Below the pieces are notes generated by a model, which did no database searches, was not told the DNA's origin, and worked only from the letters and a program-made list of their open reading frames with translations. Of a DNA stretch of 64,000 bases, positions 34,133 to 45,255 are shown in pieces; positions within the stretch are counted from its first letter, which is position 1; each line of letters starts with the position of its first letter. The stretch is from Pogostemon cablin. Lineage: Eukaryota; Streptophyta; Magnoliopsida; Lamiales; Lamiaceae. Location of the stretch: NCBI GenBank assembly GCA_023678885.1, contig CM042997.1:24248064-24312063 (forward strand), read 5' to 3'. The position numbers were made by a program, and so were the translations under genes.

Positions 34133-34412
34133 ATGTCGAAGTAGACCTACCGAGTGTGCTTCTGCTTCCGAAGGCGCTTCCGCCTCGCCGCATCGGAGGC
34201 GCCGGCGGATGTTAAAGAGATATTTTCGTGGAATTCGAAAATGGTGTGATGACTGCAGATCATCTCCGCTAGGTCCTCATCGACGTGCAGGAACAGAAGA
34301 ATGCCACAGTGGAGGAAGCGCAGGCTATTTTTCATCGCCGGGGATTCAATGTAGAGGGTTTCTTCAAGTACTTGTTTGGGGATGCTAATCTGCCTCTTGA
34401 TACTCAACGCGG
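34133..34412 (+). pseudogene. Phosphoinositide-specific phospholipase C, exon 1 fragment
   Basis: The translation shows the start of plant PI-PLC: TYRVCFCFRRRFRLA, then APADVKEIF, then (after a frameshift near 34240) NGVMTADHLR, IDVQEQKNATVEEAQAIF, and GFFKYLFGDANLPL. This is the N-terminal EF-hand-like domain. Premature stops occur at codon 4 (TAG) and before VLIDVQE (TAG). A splice-donor-like ggtaatc follows near 34412, but no X, Y or C2 catalytic-domain exons are found downstream. It is a dead fragment of an enzyme that would cleave PIP2. Confidence 0.8.
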
Positions 34413-34921
34413 GTAATCTTCTCAATTTTTTTTAGATTTATTTGATTTTGTGCAATAGATTTGTGATTATTAAGTGTATAATTGAGGCATTTTATAGTAA
34501 TCGCTCTGGTAATAGGTTTTAAGTCCTTTATAGTTAGATTCGAAGAGTTGGAAAATGTGCCTTGTGAAAATTTCATAACTTTCTGATCGGTGTGAAATTC
34601 ACCTAGAATTTTGGGCTTAATTTCATGAATTTAATTGAATTTATTTGGATTTAATTTAATAATTAAGCATGATTTTGATGAAAATACTATTAATTGCTTG
34701 ATTACTTGGAGATAGGTGTTTTTGTGTATTTTTGCAGAAAAATGGGTGTTTTTGAGCTTGAAAGAGCGATGGAAGAAACGGGAATTAAATCGGGAGGAAA
34801 ACGAGGAATAAGGTTTGCGATTGTAAAGACCACAAATTTTGAAGAGGGCTACGACAACATTTTTTCTGAGTGTAGAGAAATGAAGGAATAGACAACGGCT
34901 GAAAGCGTTGTCTCCTTTTAT

Positions 34922-35015
34922 TAAAAATAAAAGGATTTTATTTTCGCAGAGGCCGTGATTCGAACCCGCGACCTCTGCCTTTGCTGGCGCCTCACACAAC
35001 CGCTGGGACAAGGCT
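34922..35015 (-). mobile_element. tRNA-derived SINE-like sequence
   Basis: On the minus strand an A-box-like TGTCCCAGCGGTTG (34997-35010) and a near-perfect B box GGTTCGAATCA (34956-34966) are spaced as in a pol III promoter, followed by an A/T-rich tail. The sequence does not fold as a canonical tRNA, which fits a short SINE better than a tRNA gene. Confidence 0.5.
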
Positions 35016-35302
35016 GATTTTTGTTAATAAAATTGTACGGAATTATTGTTAAACCCGATTCCTGGAATTGATTTTTGAGCAAAAAAAAGCCCATTTCTCC
35101 ACTTAAGCCCATTTGTCCTCTTAGCCCAAACCCCATTTTTTTGCCCTAATCCTCCACATATATAAATGCACCCCTTCTCATTTTTTGAGCCTCCAACTCT
35201 CATTCCACTCCTCATTTTGGAGGCAACACCAATTTCTTCTCCATCCATTAAATTATCCATTAATTTTTTGAGAGAGCTTTTTAATTTAGATTCTCATAGT
35301 TA

Positions 35303-35331
35303 GATCCCTCACCCTTTCGGGGTGAGGGATC
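35303..35331 (+). other. Perfect 12-bp hairpin in the solo LTR
   Basis: gatccctcaccc and gggtgagggatc flank a 5-base loop (tttcg). It stands out in AT-rich sequence, about 145 bp after the probable LTR TATA box, so it would lie near the 5' end of an LTR transcript. Confidence 0.7.
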
Positions 35332-36225
35332 CGTAGTTTTATATATTTTTTTAGATTAGGAATTTATTTGCTTTCAAAGAAGGTGGAGACAACAATGAGG
35401 AGATTATCTTCATGAATGTAAAACTTCATTAAGGTGTAATCTAATCCTACTTATTATCTTTCTATTTTCTATGTTTTGGTGGTTAATTGATGGCATGATT
35501 ATTGATTAATTTATGAAAATGTCTTGATTGAATTTCCGACTTTGATTAGATTTTATTTATGAAATTCACATGCCTTGTAGTAATATGAGATTTATGTCTT
35601 TAATATTAGTGCATTGTGATTAAGTTGTGTATTGCGTATCAGCATATCTTGTCGTTGCTTTACCCTTAGTTGTTTTGCATGATTATCATATGTGAGTTTC
35701 TTCCATTTATTACATGTGGGTTTAATATAAGGGGAGTCTAGCCAAGGAGTCCTTATGTTTAGAACAACGTAAATGAACACTAGTGAGATCACTTGTGCCC
35801 GAGGATTAAACTAGTGAAGAGAACCCCATCCATACGAACATAGTACCTTGAAGGGAATTGCAAGTAGGATCGATCCTAGGAGCTTTTTAGAGGTTGTGAA
35901 AACAATTTACATCCTATTCACCATGGCTATTGGGGATAGGTGAAAATCGCGATCGCCCTTACCATGATTTGCTTAAAAATGGAAAACAATTAAAGATGTT
36001 GGATGATTGATTATATGAGTGTATCATGAAAATTACCATGACATTGAAAATCCAAAAATATTGTAATTAGATTTACTTTTCCATGCATTTTATTTTCTTT
36101 ATTTTTAAGCCTCTTTTTCGATCGTCCCTAACTAATCACGATACTATACCTAAAGGCCATGAATCCTAAATTCCCTTGGGTTCGATATTTTGTTGCTTGG
36201 TCGCCCGGACTATAACGACCAATCA

Positions 36226-36550
36226 CCTCCTCTCAATCTCATAGGCCGATTGCCCTAAACTTGGTTCAGCTCGCGGTGGGAATGAACAATTTGAAAGACT
36301 ATTTTGAACTTTATTTGTGATTGGTTGTGTCTGTAGTCTGTACTAAATGAGGAGTATTGCGATTAAATTTCCTGAATATAGGAGAAATTATATATGGGTG
36401 GCTCAATTTGTAATGAGAAGATGACATGAACTTGCTATCATCCTGTTAGTTTTGACAACATACTTTTCATTGTTGTTTGAACTATTGATAAAATTCATTC
36501 ATTTTTGTAAGAGTATATGGTGATCTGTTCAACTTATGCCATTGATGTAT
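36226..36550. other. Unassigned spacer
   Basis: No gene recognised between the solo LTR and the NB-ARC fragment. Confidence 0.4.
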
Positions 36551-36883
36551 ACAAATGTCTATGAAAATTCTGTTATTGCCCAATACTTTGATGTTCTTCC
36601 TTGGGTTACAATATCTCAAAGTTATAGTTTGAAAAAAATTCTCTCTGAACTTCGATCTTGCATGGTAAACAGAGAAATCAATAAAAGCACAGATGAGTTT
36701 ATTTGAGAAACGGATTAGGTAACTGAAGATCAGTTGGGGTTGAAGGTGTACCAAAGTTTGTTGGGTAGAAGATATTTAATTGTCTTGGATGATATATGGA
36801 ATGTTGAAGTTTGGGATAAACTAAAGTTTTACTTTCCTAATGATGGTTGTAGAAGTCGAGTTGTCATAACTTCTAGGATATAA
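36551..36883 (+). pseudogene. NB-ARC (NLR resistance gene) fragment
   Basis: One frame reads TNVYENSVIAQYFDVLPWVT, ISQSYSLKKIL, then RRYLIVLDDIWNVEVWDKLK (kinase-2 motif LIVLDDIW) and SRVVITSR (RNBS-B), as in CC-type plant NLRs related to Rx/R1. In-frame TGA and TAG codons lie near 36704-36716 and a stop follows SRI. The P-loop upstream and GLPL/MHD and LRR downstream are missing. It is a decayed internal piece of an immune receptor. Confidence 0.82.
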
Positions 36884-37791
36884 AATGTGGATGTTCATCT
36901 AAGCTGAGGTAGCATGAATGTAAGTGGAGGTCACTGAGGTAGCATGCATGATTGCTTACATTTTTTTTTTACAAAACTTGTATTTAAGATCACTAGTAAC
37001 ATAAAGGGTAAATTGATCATAAGACCTCAGGAATGAAATCATAGCTTAATTGCCATTTACTTTTTAATTCAGAAAGAGATATGGGGCCAATAGGGCAGGG
37101 CACGGGTGAGAGCGGGGTTGAACATTCTTATACTACGTCTAATACTTTTTAAAAATGCCTTATTAATATGGGAGGATTTTCCATTCTACCATATATATAC
37201 AACAAAGGCGTTAAAATAAGTGCTTATATATGCATAATTTTACATGCTTACATGAAACTCTTCATCTGTGATATCAGCCATTTTTGCATGAATGTGACAT
37301 TACTTTTACTGTAACTTTGTCCATGATGAGTACTTGCTTATCTTGTCATCTATTCTCTTAACTTTATTGCACCATTATGTGCACACTGTCTCACCTATTT
37401 CTTATCAATCATTTCATCTCTGCATTCCTATTCTATCGTATTCTTAACATTCTCAATTCCAAGTATATGCCATGCTATGATTGGTTCTCCTAATTGGGAT
37501 TGTTATGCCATGGCAGGGCTTGGATTAGATTACTATGACAAGCTTTAGATTACTCGTCTTGTTGATCTGTACATTTCTATTTTATTTGGTCAACTAGGTT
37601 ACCTTTTTTTATTAATTAGGTTACTCTTTATAATAAATTGGGTTACTCTTTATAAATAATTATTTCTTAGGATACGGAGTGCTTAGGATTACCCAAGGAG
37701 GCAAAGATTGTTGGTGGGTAGCTGTAATCAAACTTGGAATCTTTTAATTCTTTTAGCTGTAAAAAAAATTATTATGATTTGTGGTGTGCAG
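36884..37791. other. Spacer, no gene
   Basis: AT-rich, with short ggttactcttta-type words from about 37590 that expand into the repeat at 38180-38790. Just before 37792 the sequence gtggtgtgcag resembles a splice acceptor for the kinase fragment. Confidence 0.45.
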
Positions 37792-38077
37792 TTGCGAGTG
37801 CAGGTGCAGTTGTTGGGGTGTTGACAGTTGCAGCTGTGTTTTACCATTGCATAGTTGTGATAAGGGAGAGGGAGAACCAAAAGAAGTTGGAGAAGTTTCT
37901 GGAAGACTATAGATGATGAAGCCCACAAGATTCTGCTACTCTGACATAATAATGATCATAAATGAATTCAGTGAGAAAGTGGGAGTGGGAGAGGGAGAGG
38001 GAGAGGGAGAGGGAGGGTATGGGGTGGTGTACAAGGGTAGGCTATCCAAAGAGATAATTAGTATTGAAAATTTTTGA
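37792..38077 (+). pseudogene. LRK10-like receptor kinase fragment (transmembrane segment and glycine loop)
   Basis: The first part encodes a hydrophobic helix (AGAVVGVLTVAAVFYHCIVV) and the juxtamembrane ENQKKLEKFLEDYR, typical of LEAF RUST 10-like receptor kinases. After a frameshift near 37912 it continues KPTRFCYSDI, then EKVGVGEGEGEGEGGYGVVY and KGRLSKEI, the nucleotide-binding glycine loop, expanded by a gggaga microsatellite (37981-38018). It stops at 38077 before the catalytic lysine region. No ectodomain or rest of the kinase domain is nearby. Confidence 0.75.
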
Positions 38078-38179
38078 GAGAAATTTTTGCTTTTTGTTAC
38101 TCCAGTTTAATCTACGGTATTATTTTAATGTTGTATTGAAAATTTTTTATTGATTCACAATATTGGTATTTTCTAATAA

Positions 38180-38790
38180 TTGAGTTATTCTTTATAATGA
38201 ATTGACTTTTTATCAGAAAGCTTTTAAATTAGCATTTATTTTGATTTGTTTATGTTTGTTCGATTTAATCAACAAAGTTATTTTTTTCTTATTAAATTGA
38301 TTATTCTTTATAATAATTTGGTTTACTATTTATTTTTAAACCCAAGTTGATAGATTACTTTATAGAAATAATTAGGTTACTCTTTAGAAATAATTATGTT
38401 ACTTTTTGGAATTAATAGGATTACTCTTTGATTTGAGATCTGATTTCAGAAAAATGAAGTTCATTTTTTTATGTTTGTTTGATTTGATCAACAAAGTTAT
38501 TTTTTCTTATTAAATGGATTACTTTTTATTATAATTTGGGTTACTATTTGTTTTTAAACCCAAGTTAATAGATCACTCTATAAAAATTTATCAGATTACT
38601 CTTTGAAAATAATTAGGTTATTCTTTCAAATTTATAGGATTACTCTTTGATTTAAGACTCTAATTTTTTAAAAATAAAGTTGATTTGTTTATGTTTGTTC
38701 AATTTGATCAACAAAGTTATTTTTCTTATTAATAGATTACTCTTTATAATAATTTGAGTTACTATATGTTTTAAACCCAAGTTGATAAAT
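38180..38790. repeat. AT-rich tandem repeat, about 210-230 bp units
   Basis: The phrase tttatgtttgtt...atcaacaaagttattttt starts at about 38247, 38479 and 38688, each followed by ttactcttta words and cccaagttgatagat. The three units are imperfect. Function unknown. Confidence 0.65.
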
Positions 38791-39004
38791 CACTCCCGAA
38801 TCATCCACTCTCATTTAAACTACATTAGATTTCACTACCTCAACATTATACTACCATCCCTTTATCAACAAACAAGAAATCAACTTCTTCTTTTCTTTAT
38901 GGATTTTTGTTTTGTAAATATACTCATATATTTTAGGTTTGGGACTTAGTTTTGCTCTAATTATTAATTTCTTGATTTGCATTAGCTAGCTAGTTTGCTG
39001 TTGT

Positions 39005-39490
39005 CCTCATGAAAGAGTAACCCTATTTATTCTAAAGAGTAATCTAATTATTTCTATAGAAAAATTTATCAATATGACTTCATTTTAAAATATATAAGTA
39101 TTAAATTAAAGGGTAACCTTATTTATTTTAAAGAGTAATTTAATTATTTGTGTAGAGTAATCTAAACCATGACTTCATTTTATTATATCAAAGTATTAAA
39201 TTAAAGAATAACCTTATTTTTTTCTAACGAGTATTCGAATTTATTTTAAAGAATAATCTAATTATTTCTCAACATGGCTTCATTTTAAAAATCAACGTAT
39301 TAAATCAAAAAATAATCCTATATATTCAAAAGAGTAGCCTAATTAATAGAAAAGAGTAGCCTAAAATTGTTAATCAGACAGAACAATATATAACCAAAAC
39401 AACATAAAAAATAATCCAAAAACTTATTCATAATAATCTAGTTCATTCTAAAGAATAACCTAATTAATAAAAAAAGTAACCTTATGAATA
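39005..39490. repeat. Inverted counterpart of the ttactcttta repeats
   Basis: aaagagtaatctaattattt and related words occur repeatedly in the opposite orientation to those at 37590-38790, with a shorter period of about 110 bp (gacttcatttta... tattaaat). Together with 38180-38790 they could form a foldback around 38800-39000. Confidence 0.5.
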
Positions 39491-39499
39491 TATAATAAA

Positions 39500-40870
39500 A
39501 TTAACAATAAAATTTTCATGACTCAATTAATACAATTCTGAAATGCCTCAAAAAGCAGTCTTCGCTCTAACAGCGTCCATTACCACACCTTTTACTATCA
39601 CCTTATATCATTTGCAATATCTGTTGTCACTGATTCCACACCTGCATTATTGCATAAAATAGAAAATGGATAACTTCAATATGGATTTTCAATATATTAT
39701 GAATTTCAACATACAAAACCAACTCAAAAAAGTACTAATTAATGTCGTCCATTGCATTTCGTACAAGGTGTCTTATATTCTTGATTGCTAAGAATGACTA
39801 CTGAATACTGATCCATGTCCATATCATTACCAACTTGGTGTCGGAAGACAATCTGTCATCATAGCAGAAATGCAACTCCAAATTAAAAAAATATAAAGCC
39901 TGTTTCATGTAATCTACATGGTGCCAAATCTGAGCCATGATTATCTTGTTCTCGATTATTTGCATGTTTTGATTAATAGATAAGAACTTCTTTGTTCCAC
40001 TGAGCACATAAGAAGGATAATATCGGCACATAAAGTGATATCATTACAATGTGTCCAAACATTAATTGCTTACAATTCAACATGTTAATTAGACACCTAA
40101 TTACTACTGCTTTTTGAATTCTATGATGTAATAGAGACCAACACAAACAGCCACACTTGGCTTTTACCAACACCATTTATCAATTTTCCATGAATTTACA
40201 CCAGCAAACTTTCCTAAAGTTAAAGCATGAGCTAAGCACATACGACATTGCAGCAATTCTTGAACAACAAATACATATGTACAAAATAAGTAGAGCATAC
40301 GTACCTCCAAACACACTTTAGTTTGATCATCTGTCTCGATTAATGCTTTCTCTAAATCTTTCTTTTTAGCAAGAACACCTTTAGAAACTTTCATTGAATA
40401 AAAGATGCATGTTGAAGGAAACTAAAAAGGTGCTGCTTTGTAATGGGTATTGGAGGTGCTACTGGAATAAAACGATGAACAACCAAAAAAATAAAAAAAT
40501 TAAGTCTTTCTTGAATTTGTAAAGAAACAGAGCACACGCAAAATTAAATATCAATTAAAAGTTAAACAAATCATATTAAATCTAATGATTCATAGAAACC
40601 CTAAAAATGCTATTAAATATGAACATGAGTAATTTCATCCGAATGTTTCGAGGAAACAGGGTGAATCTAGGACATATTCTTGTTTTATACATAAAAAAAG
40701 CTCAATATTCATATACCTCAGAACCCTATGGATGATGAATTCTTCGATCTCAACTCGATTTCCCGAAACCAGCAGAATCTAAGGTTTGCGATGAACGCTA
40801 AAACCACCGATCGACGGAGGAATCTCGGGAAGGCGATGTTTAGAAATCTGTAGGGAGAGAGAGGGAAGAG
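39500..40870 (-). other. Possible decayed minus-strand gene, not identified
   Basis: A short minus-strand frame at 40394 (MKVSKGVLAKKKDLEKALIE) ends at a good donor-like gaggtacgta near 40303. A less AT-rich, 5'-UTR-like stretch lies at about 40725-40850, with gttctgaggtatat as a possible donor. This could be a two-exon gene start, but no downstream exon or family is recognised. Confidence 0.25.
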
Positions 40871-41946
40871 AGAATTAAACATCGTAGGTAGAATTATTAT
40901 TTCAGAAGCGATTATTAATTTGAAAGAGAGAATTGAACATTGTGAGAGAATTGAACATTGTAAGAAGACAGCTGGAAGAAGGGGATCCCCAGTTTCACCA
41001 AATTTGGTAGGACGGTCCTACCTAGTCACTCTCTAATTCTAATTAATATATGTAATTTTTAAAATTTATTTTTATTATTATTATTTTCATCATTTGTTAG
41101 TGAAAGTTAAAAATAAAAATAAAAAAAAGTCCCACAATACTTTTACTTTAAGATTTATAAAAAAAATCAATTTAATCACACGATTTTAAAAATTATGTTA
41201 ACTAACTTAAATTTCAACGAAATTGCAATTTTTAAAAAAATAAGAATCGTGCTTCGTATAGCTCTAGGTGACTAACACATGTTAAACTCCAACAAAAATT
41301 ACAACTTATGGCTAAACTTGAACTAAATTAATTTATAAGTTGAAAAATTTTTAGAGCATATTTTTGAAATTGTTTTGAATAAACTAAGAATCTGTATAAA
41401 CATTTTGATTCTTAAACTAAAGAAACTTTACATATATTTTTCTCCTTTTCTCACTTAGAAATTCAATTTTAATGTACGGAAGATAAAGGTGTATCAAAAT
41501 GGATAGGGACAACACTGTTTTCGTTAAAATAATTGAAGGTGGGTGATTTATTTATTAGTAAACGTCGTATTGTTGGACCACTTTATCTTTTCTGTTTTCA
41601 TTGTAGTGGTTTAAGCTGTCCTTATCAATTGGCTAAAATATGAGGTTAATAAGATTACGACGTTTTCGAGTCTTAGCTTTTATCTATGGACTCTGCTAAT
41701 TAAGCTAGATTCTGAAAAAAAAAGAAAATGGCAAAGTACTAATTAATTGAAAAGATTTAACATAAAATTACAAATCTATCTCTTTTATATTATTGAATGA
41801 GTTAACTAATTTAAGGGAGATTGGTTGAAATTCTCAATGGGTATCATTAAAGAAGTCAATTATAATAGGATTAATGAAAGTGATTGAAGGGTGGGGAGTA
41901 GTTATTAAATCAATAAGAATGATTGAAAATTTTTGATTCTCATTAA
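40871..41946. other. AT-rich spacer
   Basis: No gene or defined repeat was recognised, apart from a short duplicated gagagaattgaacattgt at about 40925-40965. Confidence 0.4.
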
Positions 41947-41956
41947 CTCAAACAAG

Positions 41957-42854
41957 AAGAGGTTGCGAGTAAAATGGGTTATTGGGGAAGTGATGGTTGG
42001 AATTGGAATATGAAATGGAAACGTGAGCTAAGAGATCGGGATGTGAATTATTTTAACGAGTTGATATTGTGTCTTAACAGTGTTAACATTGATCAAAATA
42101 AGGAAGATGCTTGGAGATGAAAAAATTCAAGTGATGGATTGTTCTCTACAAAAAAGGCTTATGAGATCTTCATGAGTGAGTTCAACAAGGAGACAAACCC
42201 AGAAAAGAAGAAAGCATTCAAGAAGTTGTGGTCGTGTCAAGCTCCTAGAAGAGTGCAATCAATTGTTTGGAAGGTACTCAAGTGTAGACTCCCAACAAAA
42301 TCTTGCTTACAACGGAGAGGTATTATTCCTTCAACTGGAGATGTCAATTGTGTGTTGTGTGGAGATGAAGTTGAAGATATATCTCATGTATTTTTTAGAT
42401 GCAAGTTTGCTTATCAAATTTGGAGTAATTGCTATAAATGGGTGAATATGTCTATTGTAACACAACCTGAGCCTATTCCCCATATGATGCAACACTTAGA
42501 CATATTTGGAGGAAGGACTATGAGTTCGAATGCTGTGACTTTATGGGTTTGAATAATTTGGGCTATGTGGGTCTCTAGAAATAATTGTTTATTCAATGGT
42601 GAAGTTCCTAATCCATCAAGAACATCATATGATATAAAAGTAAGGGTATGGTCATGGCTTACGACAAAATGAAAGATCAAGGAGAATGCTTCTTTTTCAG
42701 ACTGGCTGCCATTTCCTACTTCAGTACTACGATGAAAATTTTTGATACAGGAGATCTATCTGTAACATTTGAAGTTTCTTTGATGTAAATGGGATTAGGG
42801 TACCCCTTGTATTCTACGTATTAATAATAATATTTTCCTTTGCCAAAAAAAAAA
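41957..42854 (+). mobile_element. 5'-truncated LINE (non-LTR retrotransposon)
   Basis: The remaining 0.9 kb ends in an A tract (42845-42854). It is flanked by ctcaaacaag (41947-41956) and cttaaacaag (42855-42864), a target duplication with one change. The coding relic (GYWGSDGWNWNMKWKRELRD, then STKKAYEIF, FKKLWSCQAPRRVQSIVWK) is the C-terminal region of plant LINE ORF2, with the zf-RVT signature C-V-L-C-G-x-E...SHVFFRC. In-frame stops lie at about 42118 and 42552. The reverse transcriptase core is absent. Confidence 0.85.
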
Positions 42855-42942
42855 CTTAAACAAGCATCAACAATGAGAATCGATATACCTCTATTCCCAT
42901 TAACCTCGTCCATTACCCGCAACTAAGTACCTTCAAAATACT

Positions 42943-44015
42943 CTCTCCATCATGCGTTAAGATTTACGTTTTTTCTTTTGGTTTTTGGTTTGTCCCAAAT
43001 TAAAGTTTACATTTTATTTTTATATCAAGTTGAGCCCACACAAAATAATTAATTATTCTATTTAGAGTCCACACACAATACTAATGCAACTACCCACTTT
43101 ATAGAATATTAAATATTATTTCTCTCATCCACAACATATTAAATATATATTATTCTCTTAATCTATTCGAAAAAATAAAAAATAAATAAATAAAAAAACA
43201 TAAACTTAACTAGGTGCTTGTTCACTATTTTGCATGTGTTCCCAAGTGTAGGGAATCAATTGTAGTTTCACGTATGACCAAGTAAAAATAATATCGTACC
43301 CTAGGAATAATTATAGATCTACTATTTAATCTAATTATGACTATTTTCGTGAATTTTTGGAATTCTCGCTCGCAGCTGCGTGACCTCACGCTTTTGAGCA
43401 TAACTTCTTCATCTGAATTCTGATAGAGGTGATTCTTGTGCCCACGTGATTCTCTCTTCGTTAGCTTTCCAACCATATAAATAACTCATGAAACTTCTCC
43501 CATTTTAGTGTGGCACGAGTCGTGCAATTGACACTGATCATGCAGGGTCGGCATAGCTTGCGCGACTTCACCGTTTTGATCATAACTCCCTCATCTGACC
43601 TTCAATTGAGGTGTTTCTTAAGCCAAAATGACCTTCTCTTCGGTAGCTTTCCAACTATATATACATGAACAGTTTGGACATCTACACAAATACAAAAAAA
43701 TATACAAATTGGACATGCATTTTTCAGCATTCTTTCACGATTCCACTCTTCATTCCAATTTTGCACTTTTAATCCGTTTTCCACCTAAAAATACGAAATA
43801 ACACCTCACATACATCAATATCTTAAATATATGAATATTAATCATTTAGTGCTAAAATACGAACATAAAATCTACAAAACAGTGTTGAATCGGACCTTAA
43901 AACATGCAGATTTTCACACTAAATAGGGCCCTTTTACTAAAAAGGTAATATAGATACTTTAAGAGTTGATGACTCAAAATGGCAAAATTGATACGTTTGT
44001 GATGAACGGAGGTAG
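42943..44015. mobile_element. Possible Stowaway-like MITE split by an LTR-like insertion
   Basis: ctctctccatcatgcgtta at the left and gtgatgaacggaggtag at the right are inverted and flanked by TA, but lie 1.07 kb apart. Typical MITE sequence (cccacacaaaataatta) runs to about 43208. An unrelated sequence then intervenes up to about 43930. Confidence 0.45.
43209..43930. repeat. LTR-like relic with an internal duplication
   Basis: Two imperfect units of about 180 bp follow each other: cgtgacctcacgcttttgag...gttagctttccaaccatat, then cgcgacttcaccgttttgat...gtagctttccaactatat. The GC palindrome gcacgagtcgtgc (43513-43525) resembles those in the Athila-like LTRs. Ends and target duplication are not clear. 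Confidence 0.4.
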
Positions 44016-44159
44016 TATTTCACTTATATTGTTTAGAATTTAGACTTTAATAATTTTTTAAAATGATAAAAATTCTAAAAAAAAAAAAGGAAAACAAAAG
44101 ATAACATTAATGAAGAAGGACCACATGTTAATTAATCAGTCATTCTCATCTATTATTCA

Positions 44160-44561
44160 CACTACAAAAAAAAGTATTTTTTAGCAATCGAATTACCAAC
44201 GGAATTCAATCCCTTGCTAATTACCAATGGATTAGCAACAAAAATGATATTTTTGTTTTAGTAACGGAATGCCAACGGAATTATTCTCTATTTTAGCAAT
44301 GGATTCCGTTGCTAATTACCAATGGATTACCAAGGGAATCATTATATAAATTACCAATGAAATTATTAACAGCGGATTACCGATGGAATTATTTAGCAAC
44401 GGAATTGATTTTTCGTTGCTAAAAATTTACCAGCCACCACTTTACCAATAGAATTTTACCAACGGATTCCGTTGCTAATCCGTTGGTAAGCCAATTTAAC
44501 AATGGAATTAAGGCTTTTACCAACGAAATATTCCGTTAGTAAAAAATAGTTTTTTGTAGTG
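44160..44561. mobile_element. Non-autonomous CACTA (En/Spm) MITE
   Basis: Ends CACTACAAAAAA and ttttttgtagtg are flanked by tca on both sides (44157-44159, 44562-44564), the 3-bp duplication of CACTA elements. The 402-bp interior consists of many copies of ttaccaacggaatt / aattccgttggtaa in both orientations, which would serve as transposase-binding subterminal repeats. Confidence 0.9.
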
Positions 44562-44564
44562 TCA

Positions 44565-45255
44565 TGGAAAATACTCGTGTGGGATAGTCTCACAAAACTA
44601 GTTTAAGAAGAGATAACAATTTAATTAAAAAATAATAGTCCATTAATGAAAAGTGATAATAGTGAAATGAACTATTTCATTAACAATTATAAATAAAGAA
44701 GTGATCTCCAATAAAAGTAATCATTAATTAATTAAGAAAACGTAAAATTATGTCATAGTTTCTATATTTTCATATAACTTAATTTATCATTTATTTATTA
44801 TCCTCCGTCCCAATTGAATTTTCACAATTACGGTACCTTACGTTTCCTTGACATGTGATAGCGGAACATAAAAAATAGCAATTGATCATATTGAGATAAT
44901 ATCTGAACGTATGGTATGGATATGATTTTTTGTTATTAAATTAGTTGGGTAGATATCTTGTGCATCCTGATACACAAGTACTTTCATATATGTATAAATT
45001 TTTATTCAATAGTATGTATATGTTTTTTTTTAATAATTGTATAGTTTTTATATTCAATATTTCATTATAAATTAACAAATGAAAAACCTAACAGAATATT
45101 CGCTAACAAAACGTATTAATGTATATATTTTTATTCATAAATTTCTAATATTGGTTTCACAAATAATTTGCCAAATTAGTTTCCTCAATTTCATGTATGG
45201 TATCCTGAGATTTGTATATCTTTGTGTATAATATATACTATATACATCTCATCCT
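44565..45255. other. AT-rich spacer
   Basis: No gene. A lone MITE-end-like cctccgtcccaatt is at about 44803, with no clear partner. Confidence 0.4.

Larger units (their letters stand above)
34584..36225 (+). mobile_element. Probable solo LTR, Athila-like group
   Basis: About 1.64 kb, starting tgatcggtgtgaaattcacc and ending gactataacgaccaatca, like the Athila-like-1 LTR ends (TGATCATCGC, CGACTATAACGACCAATCA). It interrupts the tract after the PLC exon. Flanking 5-mers (ctttc / cctcc) do not match well, so target duplication is not proven. It carries a SINE-like insertion, TATATAAATGCACCCC at about 35157 as a likely promoter, and a strong hairpin. Confidence 0.6.

Noticed and set aside
34922..35015. 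tRNA gene on the minus strand
   Set aside because: It has A and B boxes but no proper acceptor stem or anticodon arm pairing, so it is called a SINE-like sequence instead.
39798..40176. Minus-strand frames of 67-77 codons
   Set aside because: Low-complexity translations with no domain; they overlap each other and have no splice or promoter support.
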